Positions 15,874 to 24,158 of a stretch of 50,778 bases of DNA are shown here, in pieces; position 1 is the stretch's first letter; each line of letters begins with the position of its first letter. The notes under the pieces are model-generated. The model was not told the origin of the DNA, did no database searches, and was given only the letters and a program-made list of their open reading frames with translations. The translations under genes and the position numbers were made by a program. Source of the DNA: DASZVN01 sp035547055 (lineage in GTDB: Bacteria > Pseudomonadota > Alphaproteobacteria > Rhizobiales > Methylopilaceae); contig DASZVN010000030.1 of assembly GCA_035547055.1 (NCBI GenBank), positions 1-50,778 on the forward strand, given 5' to 3'.

Positions 15874-16418
15874 GGCGGGCGCTTGGCGAGCCGGGCAGCC
15901 GGGCGGCAGCGGACAGCGACGCGGCGGCCGTGCCGGGCGACGGCGCCCTCGCGGGCGCCGAGCGCACGGCGCATGTCGTCGGCCGGCCGATCCCGCTGTT
16001 GAAGCGTATCGTTCGGCCGCCTCTGTCGGATGCCGAGGCGACGGTCGGCCGCGAGTTTCCGGCGCTGGAATACGTCGTGGACGAGGCGGCGGTGCGCGCG
16101 TTCGAGGCGCTGGCCGCGCGCGTCCTGCCGAACCGCCGGCACACGCCTTCGCAGGTCGTGCCGCCGGCGTTTTTCCTCGACGAGCCGATGCAATGCATCA
16201 ACACGCAGTTCAGCCAGTCGGGGCGGCTGCATGCCGGGCATCGGATCGAGGGGTTGGCGCCCGTCCCGATCGGGGCGACGATACGCTCGCGCGCCCGGGT
16301 GACGGGACGGCAGGAGCGCTCTGGCCGCCTCTTCGTCGAGGTCGCCTGCACGGTGTCGGTGGTCGAGGGCGCGGCGGAGATTCCCGCAGTCGCGATCACC
16401 GCAACGCTGGTAGTGTAG
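15870..16418 (+). CDS. FAS1-like/MaoC N-terminal hot-dog dehydratase, subunit 2
   Basis: A 182-residue protein resembling the MaoC_dehydrat_N (FAS1-like) half of acyl-CoA hydratases. Characteristic features are an N-terminal linker, TPSQVVPPAFFLD, the QFSQSGRLHAGHRIEGLAPV core and the hot-dog strand RSRARVTGRQERSGRLFVEV. ATG 15870 overlaps the crotonase stop by four bases. In many mesaconyl- or enoyl-CoA hydratases these two halves are one polypeptide; here they are split around the crotonase gene. A heterodimer with the 14625 product is inferred. The next gene, a permease, starts 71 bases later. Confidence 0.75.
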   Translation: MRRALGEPGSRAAADSDAAAVPGDGALAGAERTAHVVGRPIPLLKRIVRPPLSDAEATVGREFPALEYVVDEAAVRAFEALAARVLPNRRHTPSQVVPPAFFLDEPMQCINTQFSQSGRLHAGHRIEGLAPVPIGATIRSRARVTGRQERSGRLFVEVACTVSVVEGAAEIPAVAITATLVV

Positions 16419-16489
16419 CGGCGATGGGCTGGCGGCGTCGGCGGTCGACACGGGCGCTCCCGCCAGCGGCGTTGTGGGAGCGCTGAACC

Positions 16490-17413
16490 GTGGCCCGCTA
16501 TCTTGCCGGACGCATCGGGCAGGCGGCGCTGACCGTGCTGTTCCTGCTGACCTTCGTTTTCGCCGCGATCCGCTTGACCGGCGATCCGACCAACCTCCTG
16601 CTGCCCGCCGAGGCGACCCAGCAGGATCGCGACCTCTTGCGCCAATCGCTTCACCTCGACCAGCCGCTCCTTCGGCAATACGCCAGCTTTCTCGAGGATC
16701 TCGCCCGCGGCGACCTCGGCCGATCCTACAAATACGAGGTCCCCGTCACCGAGCTGATCCGCGAGCGGCTCCCGGCGACGCTGAAGCTCGCATTCATGGC
16801 GGGTGGCCTGACGCTCCTGCTCGGCGTGCCGTTCGGCATCGTCGCGGCGCAGCACCGGCGCCACCTGGCCGACCACCTGACCCTTCTCGTCGCCCTGATC
16901 GGGCAGTCGGTCCCGATCTTCGTGATCGCGCTCGTGGCGGTCCTGATCTTCTCGGTGAACCTGCACCTCCTGCCGGTCGCCGGCGTCGACAGCCCGCTGG
17001 GCTACGTCCTTCCGGTCGTCACGCTGGCGTGGTTCGGCGTCGCCGCCATCATTCGCGTCACCCGCGTCAGCATGATCGGGGTGCTCGAGTCCGAATACAT
17101 CGTCACCGCCCGCGCCAAGGGGCTGCCGCAGCGCGACATCATCTACGTCCACGCGCTGCGCAACGCGCTGATCCCGATCGTGACGATGTTCAGCCTGGTG
17201 TTCGCGACGCTGCTGACCGGGACGGTCGTCACCGAGACGATGTTCAGCATTCCGGGCGTCGGCCGGCTCGCCGTCGAATCGATCCTGAATCGCGACTTCC
17301 CGGTGGTTCAGGCCGTCGTGATCCTGGTGACGGTGATCTACGTCGCGATCAATCTTGCGGTCGACATCCTCTACGGATTCATCGACCCGCGGACCCGGAG
17401 CGGCGGCCGATGA
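16490..17413 (+). CDS. ABC transporter permease, DppB/OppB type
   Basis: A 307-residue inner-membrane permease starting at GTG 16490. The first helix (LTVLFLLTFVFAAIRLTGDP) and the DQPLLRQYASFLEDLARGDLGRSY loop are hallmarks of the DppB branch. About six membrane spans follow. The EAA coupling loop reads VTARAKGLPQRDIIYVHALR, followed by ETMFSIPGVGRL. It forms the channel with the next gene product, overlapping it by four bases. The likely cargo is the substrate of the surrounding catabolic genes rather than peptides. Confidence 0.93.
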   Translation: MARYLAGRIGQAALTVLFLLTFVFAAIRLTGDPTNLLLPAEATQQDRDLLRQSLHLDQPLLRQYASFLEDLARGDLGRSYKYEVPVTELIRERLPATLKLAFMAGGLTLLLGVPFGIVAAQHRRHLADHLTLLVALIGQSVPIFVIALVAVLIFSVNLHLLPVAGVDSPLGYVLPVVTLAWFGVAAIIRVTRVSMIGVLESEYIVTARAKGLPQRDIIYVHALRNALIPIVTMFSLVFATLLTGTVVTETMFSIPGVGRLAVESILNRDFPVVQAVVILVTVIYVAINLAVDILYGFIDPRTRSGGR

Positions 17414-18282
17414 GCGTGGCTGCCCCGACGGCGCGGAACCGTCCGGCGCCTTCCGACATCTGGCGCCGCGCCTCCGGCTGGCTCCTGCCGGTCGCCTTCG
17501 CGGCGTTCGTCGGGGTCGGCCTCTGCGGCAATGTGCTTGCGCCGGTGGACCCGGCCTTCGTCGACCTCGCCAACCGCTACATCCCGCCCTTCGTCCAGGC
17601 AGCGCATCCGCTGGGGACCGACCAGCTCGGCCGCGACATCCTGAGCCGCGCCTTGGTCGGCGCCAACCTGTCGCTGTCGATCGCCGCGCTCTCGATCCTG
17701 GTCGCGAGCACCTGGGGCATCGCCGTCGGCATGATCGCCGGATATTTCGGCGGCGCCGCCGAGATCGTGCTGATGCGCCTCGCCGACGCCATGCTGTCGT
17801 TGCCGACGATCATGATCGCGCTTCTCCTCGTCGCAATCATGGAGCCGGGGTTCTGGAGCGTCGTCGCGGCGGTCGTGATGGTGACGTGGGCGCGCTACGC
17901 CCGCTTCATCCGCGGCGAGGTCGTGGCCATCCGCTCGCGCGAATTCCTCAGCGCGGCCGTGGTCTGCGGCACGCCGGCGTGGAAGATCCTCTGGCACCAC
18001 GTGCTGCCGAACGTGCTCAACGCCGTCGTCGTCCTCCTGACGCTCGACATCGGTCGCGTCATCCTGCTCGAAAGCTCGCTGGCCTTTCTCGGCCTCGGCC
18101 TGCCGCCGGATCGCGGGGCGTGGGGCTCCACCATCTTCGAGGGAAAGGTCTATCTGGAAATCGCGCCATGGATCGTGCTGGTGCCGAGCGCCGCGATGAC
18201 GGTCGCGGTGCTGCTGGCGAATTCCTTCGGCAATTGGCTGTCGGACCGGCTCGATCCTCGCCTGCGGGCGCTCGAGCGATGA
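17410..18282 (+). CDS. ABC transporter permease, DppC/OppC type
   Basis: A 290-residue partner permease. The N-terminal span is followed by the DppC signature HPLGTDQLGRDILSR and by GVSLS-like helices. The coupling loop is around AAVVCGTPAWKILWHHVLPN, then ESSLAFLGLGLPPDRGAWG, which is highly typical of this family. ATG 17410 overlaps the upstream stop (ATGA), and its own stop overlaps the next ATPase gene in the same way. This is the second half of the transmembrane channel of the importer. Confidence 0.93.
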   Translation: MSVAAPTARNRPAPSDIWRRASGWLLPVAFAAFVGVGLCGNVLAPVDPAFVDLANRYIPPFVQAAHPLGTDQLGRDILSRALVGANLSLSIAALSILVASTWGIAVGMIAGYFGGAAEIVLMRLADAMLSLPTIMIALLLVAIMEPGFWSVVAAVVMVTWARYARFIRGEVVAIRSREFLSAAVVCGTPAWKILWHHVLPNVLNAVVVLLTLDIGRVILLESSLAFLGLGLPPDRGAWGSTIFEGKVYLEIAPWIVLVPSAAMTVAVLLANSFGNWLSDRLDPRLRALER

Positions 18283-19292
18283 GCCTGCATGAAGTTCCGC
18301 GTGCGGGTACGGCTCGGGCGGTGGCGCCGCTCTTGCGCGTCGCCGGGCTCGACGTGCGCTTCGGCACCCGGCGGGGGTCGCTCCATGCCGTCCGCGACGT
18401 ATCGTTGAAGCTCGGGCGCGGCGAGACGCTCTGCCTCGTCGGGGAGAGCGGCTCGGGCAAGACGACGCTCTCGATGGCGCTGGCCGGGCTCCTGCCGGAC
18501 AACGCCCTGGTGAGCGGCAGCATCGCCTTCGGCGATCGCGAGATCGTCGGCCTGCGCGAGGGCGCGCTGCGCGCGATCCGCGGCCGCCGCATCGGCATCG
18601 TCTTCCAGGACGCGAGCCGCTCCCTGAATCCGGTCCTGACGATCGGCTACCAGATCGCCGAGATGCTGAGACGCCATCTGGGCATGGCGCGAGCCGAGGC
18701 GACGGAGCGGGCGGTCGAGCTTCTGGAGGAGGTCGGCGTCAACGATCCACGCCTCCGCCTCGGCCAATATCCCCACGAGCTGTCGGGCGGCCTCAAGCAG
18801 CGCGTCATGATCGCGATCGCGATCGCCTGCCGGCCCGAGCTCCTGATTGCCGACGAGCCTACGACCGCGCTCGACGTCACGGTCCAGCGGCAGATCCTGC
18901 GGCTGCTGCGCCGCCTGTGCAGCGAGCGTGACCTCGCACTCATCCTGGTCACCCACGATTTCGGCGTGGTGTCGGCGATGGCCGACCAGGTCGCGGTCAT
19001 GTATAACGGCCGGATCGTCGAGTACGCGGATGTCTTCACGCTGTTCCGCGCTCCGCGCCATCCCTATGCGGCGGCGCTGCTCGCGACCAACCCTCGCCAT
19101 GTCCTGGAGGCCGCGGCCGGCGGCGAGCTGCGGCCGATTCCGGGCTCGCCGCCGAACCCGCTCGACCACATCGCCGGCTGCGCGTTCGGCCCGCGCTGTC
19201 CCCGGCGTCACGAGCGCTGCGCCGTCGAGCCGCCGCTCACCTCGGACCGAAGCGGCCACGCCGTCGCGTGCTGGTATCCGTCCGATGCGTGA
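18279..19292 (+). CDS. ABC transporter ATPase, DppD/OppD type
   Basis: A 337-residue nucleotide-binding subunit. Walker A is GESGSGKT (55-62), the Q-loop is in VFQDASRSLNP, the signature is LSGG (168-171), Walker B is LLIADEP (188-194) and the H-loop His is in VTHDFG. The C-terminal oligopeptide-transporter extension keeps a cysteine pattern (CAFGPRCPRRHERC) that may bind an iron-sulfur cluster or metal, as known for DppD. It overlaps the next gene by eight bases. It works as a heterodimer with the DppF-like protein. Confidence 0.94.
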   Translation: MSLHEVPRAGTARAVAPLLRVAGLDVRFGTRRGSLHAVRDVSLKLGRGETLCLVGESGSGKTTLSMALAGLLPDNALVSGSIAFGDREIVGLREGALRAIRGRRIGIVFQDASRSLNPVLTIGYQIAEMLRRHLGMARAEATERAVELLEEVGVNDPRLRLGQYPHELSGGLKQRVMIAIAIACRPELLIADEPTTALDVTVQRQILRLLRRLCSERDLALILVTHDFGVVSAMADQVAVMYNGRIVEYADVFTLFRAPRHPYAAALLATNPRHVLEAAAGGELRPIPGSPPNPLDHIAGCAFGPRCPRRHERCAVEPPLTSDRSGHAVACWYPSDA

Positions 19293-20292
19293 CGCGGCCG
19301 CCGAAACCCGCCCCGTGATCGTGTCCACGCGCGGGCTCACGGTCGAGTTCGACCTGCGCCACGGCGCCCGGCGCAAGCTGCGCGCGGTCGATGGGATCGA
19401 CCTCGACATCCATCGCGGCGAAGTCCTGGGGCTGGTCGGCGAGAGCGGCTGCGGCAAGTCGACCATCGGGCAGACGCTGCTTCGTCTCCTCCGGCCGACC
19501 GGCGGCCGGATTTCCTTCGACGGGCGCGACATCACCGTCCTGCCCGAGCGGCGGCTGCGGCCGCAGCGCCGGCGCATGCAGATGATCTTCCAGCATCCCG
19601 GCCCGGCCCTCGATGGCCGCCGGGTGGTCGCGAAGTCGATCGCCGAGCCGCTGGAAGCCATCGGGCTTCCGCGCGCGGAGATCAGGCAGCGCGTCGATCG
19701 CATGCTCGAGCGCGTCGGTCTTCCGCTTGCCTTCGGCGCGCGCTATCCGCACGAGCTGAGCGGCGGCCAGCTCCAGCGCGTCGCCGTCGCGCGGGCGCTC
19801 GTCGGCCATCCCGACTTCGTCGTGGCCGACGAGCCTCTGGCCTCGCTCGACCTGTCGGTGCAGGCCCAGGTCATGGTGCTCCTGAAGGAGCTGCAGGCGG
19901 AGTTCGGCACGAGCCTGCTCTTCATCACGCACGACCTCGCCGCGGCGGAATATCTCTCCGACCGCATTGCGGTGATGTATCTCGGCAAGCTGGTCGAGAG
20001 CGCTCCCGCGGCGGGCTTCTCGGCGCGCGCCCGGCATCCCTATTCCCGCGCGCTGCTCGATTCGGTTCCGCGGATGGACCCGGCCCTGGAGCGCGCGCGG
20101 GCGGCGCCGGTGCTCCGCGGCGAGGTGCCGAGCCCGGCCAACCCGCCGTCCGGATGCCGCTTCCACACCCGCTGCCCGCTCGCGGAAGAGCGCTGCCGGC
20201 AAGCGGAGCCGCCGTTCCGCCAGATCGCCCCGGAGCAATGGGCGGCCTGCTGGCTTGTGCCGGGCACCGGCCCAGGCGAGACATTGGCATGA
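19285..20292 (+). CDS. ABC transporter ATPase, DppF/OppF type
   Basis: A 335-residue second ATPase. Walker A is GESGCGKST (52-60), the signature is in YPHELSGGQLQRVA, Walker B is VVADEPLASLD, and the switch His is in ITHDLAAAEYLSD. The C-terminal Cys cluster is CRFHTRCPLAEERC. The segment after Gln103 reads FQHPGPALDGRR where most DppF proteins have FQDP.ASLNPR, a local oddity at the interface with the permease. It overlaps the PanE-like gene by four bases. Together with 16490-19292 and the binding protein at 10869 it completes the importer. Confidence 0.94.
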   Translation: MRDAAAETRPVIVSTRGLTVEFDLRHGARRKLRAVDGIDLDIHRGEVLGLVGESGCGKSTIGQTLLRLLRPTGGRISFDGRDITVLPERRLRPQRRRMQMIFQHPGPALDGRRVVAKSIAEPLEAIGLPRAEIRQRVDRMLERVGLPLAFGARYPHELSGGQLQRVAVARALVGHPDFVVADEPLASLDLSVQAQVMVLLKELQAEFGTSLLFITHDLAAAEYLSDRIAVMYLGKLVESAPAAGFSARARHPYSRALLDSVPRMDPALERARAAPVLRGEVPSPANPPSGCRFHTRCPLAEERCRQAEPPFRQIAPEQWAACWLVPGTGPGETLA

Positions 20293-21320
20293 CCGCGCTG
20301 CGCATCTGCGTGTACGGCGTCGGCGTGATCGGCGGCCTTCTCGCCGCTGCCCTCGCGCGCAAGGGGCACGACGTGACCGTCGTGGGGCGCGGGCCTCATC
20401 TCGCGGCGATCCGCGACGGCGGTCTCGTCATCGCCGCGGGCGCCGCGCGCACGGTGACGCCCCTGCGCGCCACCGATCGGGGCGCCGATTGTGGCCCGCA
20501 GGATCTCGTCATCGTGGCCACCAAGACCGTGGCCCATCCCGAGATCGCGGGCGCCGTCGCCGCCATGCTGGCGCCGGGCGGGGTGGCGATCTTCGCCGCT
20601 AACGGCGTGTTCTGGTTCTATGGCGACGGCTTCCGGCCCGGCGGGCGCGACATCGCCCTTGCCGATCTCGATCCGGTCGGGACGTTGCACCGTGAGATCG
20701 GCGCCGACCGCGCGATGGGGATGGTGTGCTTCGCCGGCGGCGAGATCCGCGAGCCCGGCGTGATCGAAAAGACCGATTCCTATGGTGCGGGCCATTTCAT
20801 CGCCGGCGCCGCGGTCGCCGGCGCCGCGGAGAGGGGTCTCGCGATTGCCGCCGCGCTCGACGGTCCCGACGCGCGGATCGTGGGCACGAGCGACATCCGG
20901 CAGGCGATGTGGCGGAAATACATACCCGTTGTCGGCTCGCAGGCGATCGCCGCCCTGACCGGCGCGACGGTGGGCGAGCTGTACGGCGATGCCGACGTCC
21001 GCGAGGTCGCGCTGGCGCTGATGGGCGAGGCCCATGCGGTCGCGCTGGCCCACGGCTTCGCCGATCTCGGCTTCGACCCCGAGGCGGTGCGTCGCCGGCC
21101 GAACACGACGCCGCACAAGACCTCGATGCTGCAGGATCTCGAGCGTGGCCGGCCGATGGAAATTCCCTCGCAATTCGGCGCACTGAAAGCGATGGCCCTG
21201 CAGACCGGGGTCGCCACGCCGACGCTCGACGTCGTGCTGCCGCTGCTGCGGCTGCGCGCCCGTCTCGCCGGATGTCTCGCGCCGGCTGCGAACACCCTCC
21301 AGCGGAGGCCGGCAATATGA
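20289..21320 (+). CDS. 2-dehydropantoate 2-reductase-like (PanE/ApbA family) oxidoreductase
   Basis: A 343-residue NAD(P)H-dependent ketoacid-reductase fold. The nucleotide loop GVGVIG is at residues 10-15. The C-terminal domain carries WRKYIPVVGSQAIAALTG, with the catalytic Lys, and the SMLQDLERGRPMEIPSQFG substrate loop. The Asn residues that follow the Lys in true pantoate reductases are not obvious here. It lies within a catabolic operon, so it most likely reduces a 2-oxo or oxo acid pathway intermediate rather than ketopantoate. ATG 20289 overlaps the DppF stop; the next gene overlaps by four bases. Confidence 0.85.
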   Translation: MTALRICVYGVGVIGGLLAAALARKGHDVTVVGRGPHLAAIRDGGLVIAAGAARTVTPLRATDRGADCGPQDLVIVATKTVAHPEIAGAVAAMLAPGGVAIFAANGVFWFYGDGFRPGGRDIALADLDPVGTLHREIGADRAMGMVCFAGGEIREPGVIEKTDSYGAGHFIAGAAVAGAAERGLAIAAALDGPDARIVGTSDIRQAMWRKYIPVVGSQAIAALTGATVGELYGDADVREVALALMGEAHAVALAHGFADLGFDPEAVRRRPNTTPHKTSMLQDLERGRPMEIPSQFGALKAMALQTGVATPTLDVVLPLLRLRARLAGCLAPAANTLQRRPAI

Positions 21321-21871
21321 CCGCCGCCATTCCACGCATCGGATTCGAGGCGCTTGCGCCGGCGCTCCGGGAGCAGCTTGCCCCCCGCGTCGCCCGGCTC
21401 GGCTATCTCGGCGAGTTCTTCCAGTGCACGGCCCACCAGCCGGATGTTCTCGCGGCCTTCAACCTCCTGACCGAGGCGCTCAAGACGGCCCTGCCGCAGC
21501 GCTCGATCGAGCTCGTCGCCCTCACCGTAGCGGGCCTGCTCGACAATCGCTACGAACGTCATCAGCACGAGCGCCTCAGCGCGACACTCCGATACGGCGC
21601 GGCGTGGATCGCCGACGTCAATCGGCTCGACCCATCGGCCGCCACGGCGCTGTCCGAGACCGAGCGCACGCTCCAGCGCCTGTGCATCGCGCTTGTGCGA
21701 GGGCTGGGGCGCGGCGCCGACGACGAGATCGCGACGGCGGTGGCGGTGCTCGGGCCGGCCGCGACGATCGGTGTGCTCTTCGCGGTCGGCCGCTACTTGA
21801 CCCATTCGCTCATCGTGAACGCGCTGGCGCTGGCGCCGCCGGTCGCATCGATCTTCGAGGGCGCGCCATGA
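21317..21871 (+). CDS. Carboxymuconolactone decarboxylase-like (AhpD superfamily) protein
   Basis: A 184-residue all-helical protein. The core SIELVALTVAGLLDNRYERHQH keeps the Glu and the His seen in the carboxymuconolactone-decarboxylase group. The CxxC redox pair of AhpD is absent, so a peroxidase role is unlikely. Family members of this kind act in aromatic degradation as decarboxylases or isomerases, or remain uncharacterised. It overlaps the genes on both sides by four bases, so it should be made in step with the reductase before it and the cyclodeaminase-like protein after it. Confidence 0.8.
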   Translation: MTAAIPRIGFEALAPALREQLAPRVARLGYLGEFFQCTAHQPDVLAAFNLLTEALKTALPQRSIELVALTVAGLLDNRYERHQHERLSATLRYGAAWIADVNRLDPSAATALSETERTLQRLCIALVRGLGRGADDEIATAVAVLGPAATIGVLFAVGRYLTHSLIVNALALAPPVASIFEGAP

Positions 21872-22893
21872 CGGCGGCCGAACCGCGCTGGATCGGCGAA
21901 GCCGATGTCGTCGCGCTGATGAGCTTGCGCGATGCCATCGAGGCGCTCGAGTCGGGCCTCGCCGAGGAGGCCGCCGGCACCGCCCGCAACCTCGAAAAGA
22001 CCGCCGCGCACTGGGGCGAGCGCAGCAACATGCACGCGATCGGCGCCGTGTACGAGCGCGCCGGCGTGTTCGGCACGAAGACGTGGGGCAACACCCCGGC
22101 GGGCTCGACGCCCCTCCTGATCCTGTGGGATGCCGAAACCGCGCGCCTCAGGGCGGTCATCGAGGCGTCGGCGCTGGGCCAAATGCGCACCGGCGCGATG
22201 TCCGGGGTGGCGACCCGCTGGATGAGCGCGGCCGCGGCCGACGACCTCGCCGTGATCGGCAGCGGCAAGCAGGCGCTCATGCAGGTCGCGGCCGTCACGC
22301 TGGTTCGCCCGCTCCGCCGCATTCGCGTCTTCAGCCCGACGCGCGAAAAGCGGGAGGCCTTCGCCGCGCGCCTCGCCGAGACCTTTCCCGCAATCGAGGT
22401 CACGACCGCGCCGGACGTCGCCGCCGCGGTGGCGGACAGCGCCGTCGTGACCTTGATCACCCGTGCGCGCGCGCCCTTCCTCGAGGCGTCGATGGTGGCG
22501 TACGGCGTCCATGTAAACGCCGCCGGCGCCATCACCGAGGAACGCCGCGAATTTGCCAGGGGCCTGTTTCCGAGGGCCGGCCTGGTTGCCGTCGACACCA
22601 TCCCGGCGGCGCGCCGGCTCAGCGCCGAATTGATCGACTGGTACGACCACGCCTGCGGTGGCGACTGGTCCGCGGCCCGACGCATCTGCGACATCGTCGC
22701 GGCGGCGCAGCCGCGCCCGGCCGGGATCGACCTCAGCCTGTTCAAGCCGATGGGCATGGGCATCGCCGATCTCGCGCTCGGCATCGAGATCCTGCGCCGC
22801 GCCGACGCGGCCGGTGCGGGCCGACCAATTCCCCACCCGCAGCGGGTCGTCCCGCGTATTGCCGCCGCAGTCGAAGAGGAGACGCCGCGATGA
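21868..22893 (+). CDS. Ornithine cyclodeaminase/mu-crystallin-family NAD(P)-binding protein
   Basis: A 341-residue member of the OCD/mu-crystallin family. These enzymes use NAD(P) to deaminate, reduce ketimines or dehydrogenate amino acids. The segment FGTKTWGNTPAGSTPLLILWD and the helix EASALGQMRTGAMSGVATRW form the substrate pocket pattern. The Rossmann loop is LAVIGSGKQALMQ, and an NAAG-type loop follows in VNAAGAITEE. In a gene run for aromatic breakdown this hints at an imine, amine or N-heterocycle intermediate. It overlaps the bicupin gene by four bases. Confidence 0.85.
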   Translation: MTAAEPRWIGEADVVALMSLRDAIEALESGLAEEAAGTARNLEKTAAHWGERSNMHAIGAVYERAGVFGTKTWGNTPAGSTPLLILWDAETARLRAVIEASALGQMRTGAMSGVATRWMSAAAADDLAVIGSGKQALMQVAAVTLVRPLRRIRVFSPTREKREAFAARLAETFPAIEVTTAPDVAAAVADSAVVTLITRARAPFLEASMVAYGVHVNAAGAITEERREFARGLFPRAGLVAVDTIPAARRLSAELIDWYDHACGGDWSAARRICDIVAAAQPRPAGIDLSLFKPMGMGIADLALGIEILRRADAAGAGRPIPHPQRVVPRIAAAVEEETPR

Positions 22894-23972
22894 GTAAGCC
22901 TCTGTTTCACGATGTGAGTGGCGCAGCGGCCGCAGGCAAGGTCGACCTGTGGGAGCCGATCATCGTCACCCGCGAGGAGATCGATTCCGAGGTCGAGCGT
23001 CTCGCTGCCCAGCCTCGTCCGGCCAACGGGCGGCGCGAGAGCGTCATCGTCCATCCGCGCTCGACGGCCGGAGGCTTCCTGCCCGGCGTCCGTGTCACGC
23101 TGAGCGTGCTGAAGCCCGGCGAGCGGACGACGCCGCTCCGCCAGAACGCAACCCAGGTCAATTTCTGCATCCGCGGAACGGGGAGGGCGGAGATCGGCGA
23201 TACCGGCATCGCCTATGGGCGGTTCGACGTCTGGAACACGCCCTCGTTCCGGCCCTATGCGCACGTGAACGACGGCAAGGATCTCCAGGTGCGGCTGACC
23301 TATTCGAACGCCCCGCTTCTCGAGATGTTAAACGTCCATTTCGTCGAGGACGATCCGCCGGCCGCCGCATCCGCGACCACCCACGACGCCGGGCCGGACG
23401 ACCCGCGCCGGCGCAACCCCTATGGCATCGTCACGCTGGACAACGGCTCGAAGCTGATGCCGTACGAGATCCTGATCAATCCGGAGACCGTCGAATCGCG
23501 CGCGCTGCACTGGCCGTGGGCGCAGGTGAAGGCGCATCTCGACAAGCTGGAGGCGCTCGGCAAGGACTATATCGGGCGCCGCCTCTACATGATGTATAAC
23601 CCGATGACCGGGCGGACCAACGGGTGCACGCCATCGTTCTTCGCGACCATTACGATCCGGCCGCCGAAGATTGTCGACCGCCCGCACCGCCACAGCTCGG
23701 CAGCCATCAACTACTACTTCCGCGGGCGGGGCCGCAGCACCGTCGAGGGCACGGTCTACGAGTGGAAGGCCGGCGATCTCATGCTGTCGGCGCCGGGATG
23801 GGGCGTGCACAATCACGCCTCCCATGACGAGCCGGTCTACGAGCTGACGGTTCAGGACCAGCCGCTGCACATCTACATGGAATCGCTTCTCTGGCAGGAA
23901 GATCTGAAGCACCCGGCAGCCCTTCTCGGCTCCCAGCCCGGCTTCTCCACCAACCGGCGTGCCGTCGGGTAG
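22890..23972 (+). CDS. Bicupin dioxygenase-like protein (gentisate 1,2-dioxygenase family)
   Basis: A 360-residue protein with two cupin domains. The N-terminal cupin (about 65-150) has TPLRQNATQVNF where gentisate dioxygenases carry the iron-binding HxH, so it lacks a metal site. The C-terminal cupin has RPHRHSS (His266, His268) and VHNHAS (His307/His309), a complete-looking metal site. In characterised gentisate dioxygenases the working iron is in the N-terminal cupin, so this is an inverted arrangement. It may open a ring, act on a non-aromatic intermediate, or be an isomerase. It is last in the tightly overlapped run; 186 gene-free bases follow. Confidence 0.85.
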   Translation: MSKPLFHDVSGAAAAGKVDLWEPIIVTREEIDSEVERLAAQPRPANGRRESVIVHPRSTAGGFLPGVRVTLSVLKPGERTTPLRQNATQVNFCIRGTGRAEIGDTGIAYGRFDVWNTPSFRPYAHVNDGKDLQVRLTYSNAPLLEMLNVHFVEDDPPAAASATTHDAGPDDPRRRNPYGIVTLDNGSKLMPYEILINPETVESRALHWPWAQVKAHLDKLEALGKDYIGRRLYMMYNPMTGRTNGCTPSFFATITIRPPKIVDRPHRHSSAAINYYFRGRGRSTVEGTVYEWKAGDLMLSAPGWGVHNHASHDEPVYELTVQDQPLHIYMESLLWQEDLKHPAALLGSQPGFSTNRRAVG

Positions 23973-24158
23973 GATTTTTCCGGGCGAGACCCTTGGGGCA
24001 TCGTCTTGCCGGCGCAGCCCCGCCACCGGCGACTCGAGGCCCGATGCCGATTTTGTATCCCGCCTGCGCTTTTGCTATCTGTCGAAGGGCTGGCCGGCTT
24101 GGTAGATCGACCCCTGCTTGGGCAGCCGCGGTCGCCCGTGGCAGGGGGGGATCGAGAC

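Noticed and set aside
20289..21320. Pantothenate biosynthesis gene panE
   Set aside because: It is embedded in a catabolic operon and lacks the expected Asn residues after the catalytic Lys, so the biosynthetic assignment is not supported.
21317..21871. Alkylhydroperoxidase (AhpD) function
   Set aside because: The CxxC pair required for peroxidase activity is absent.
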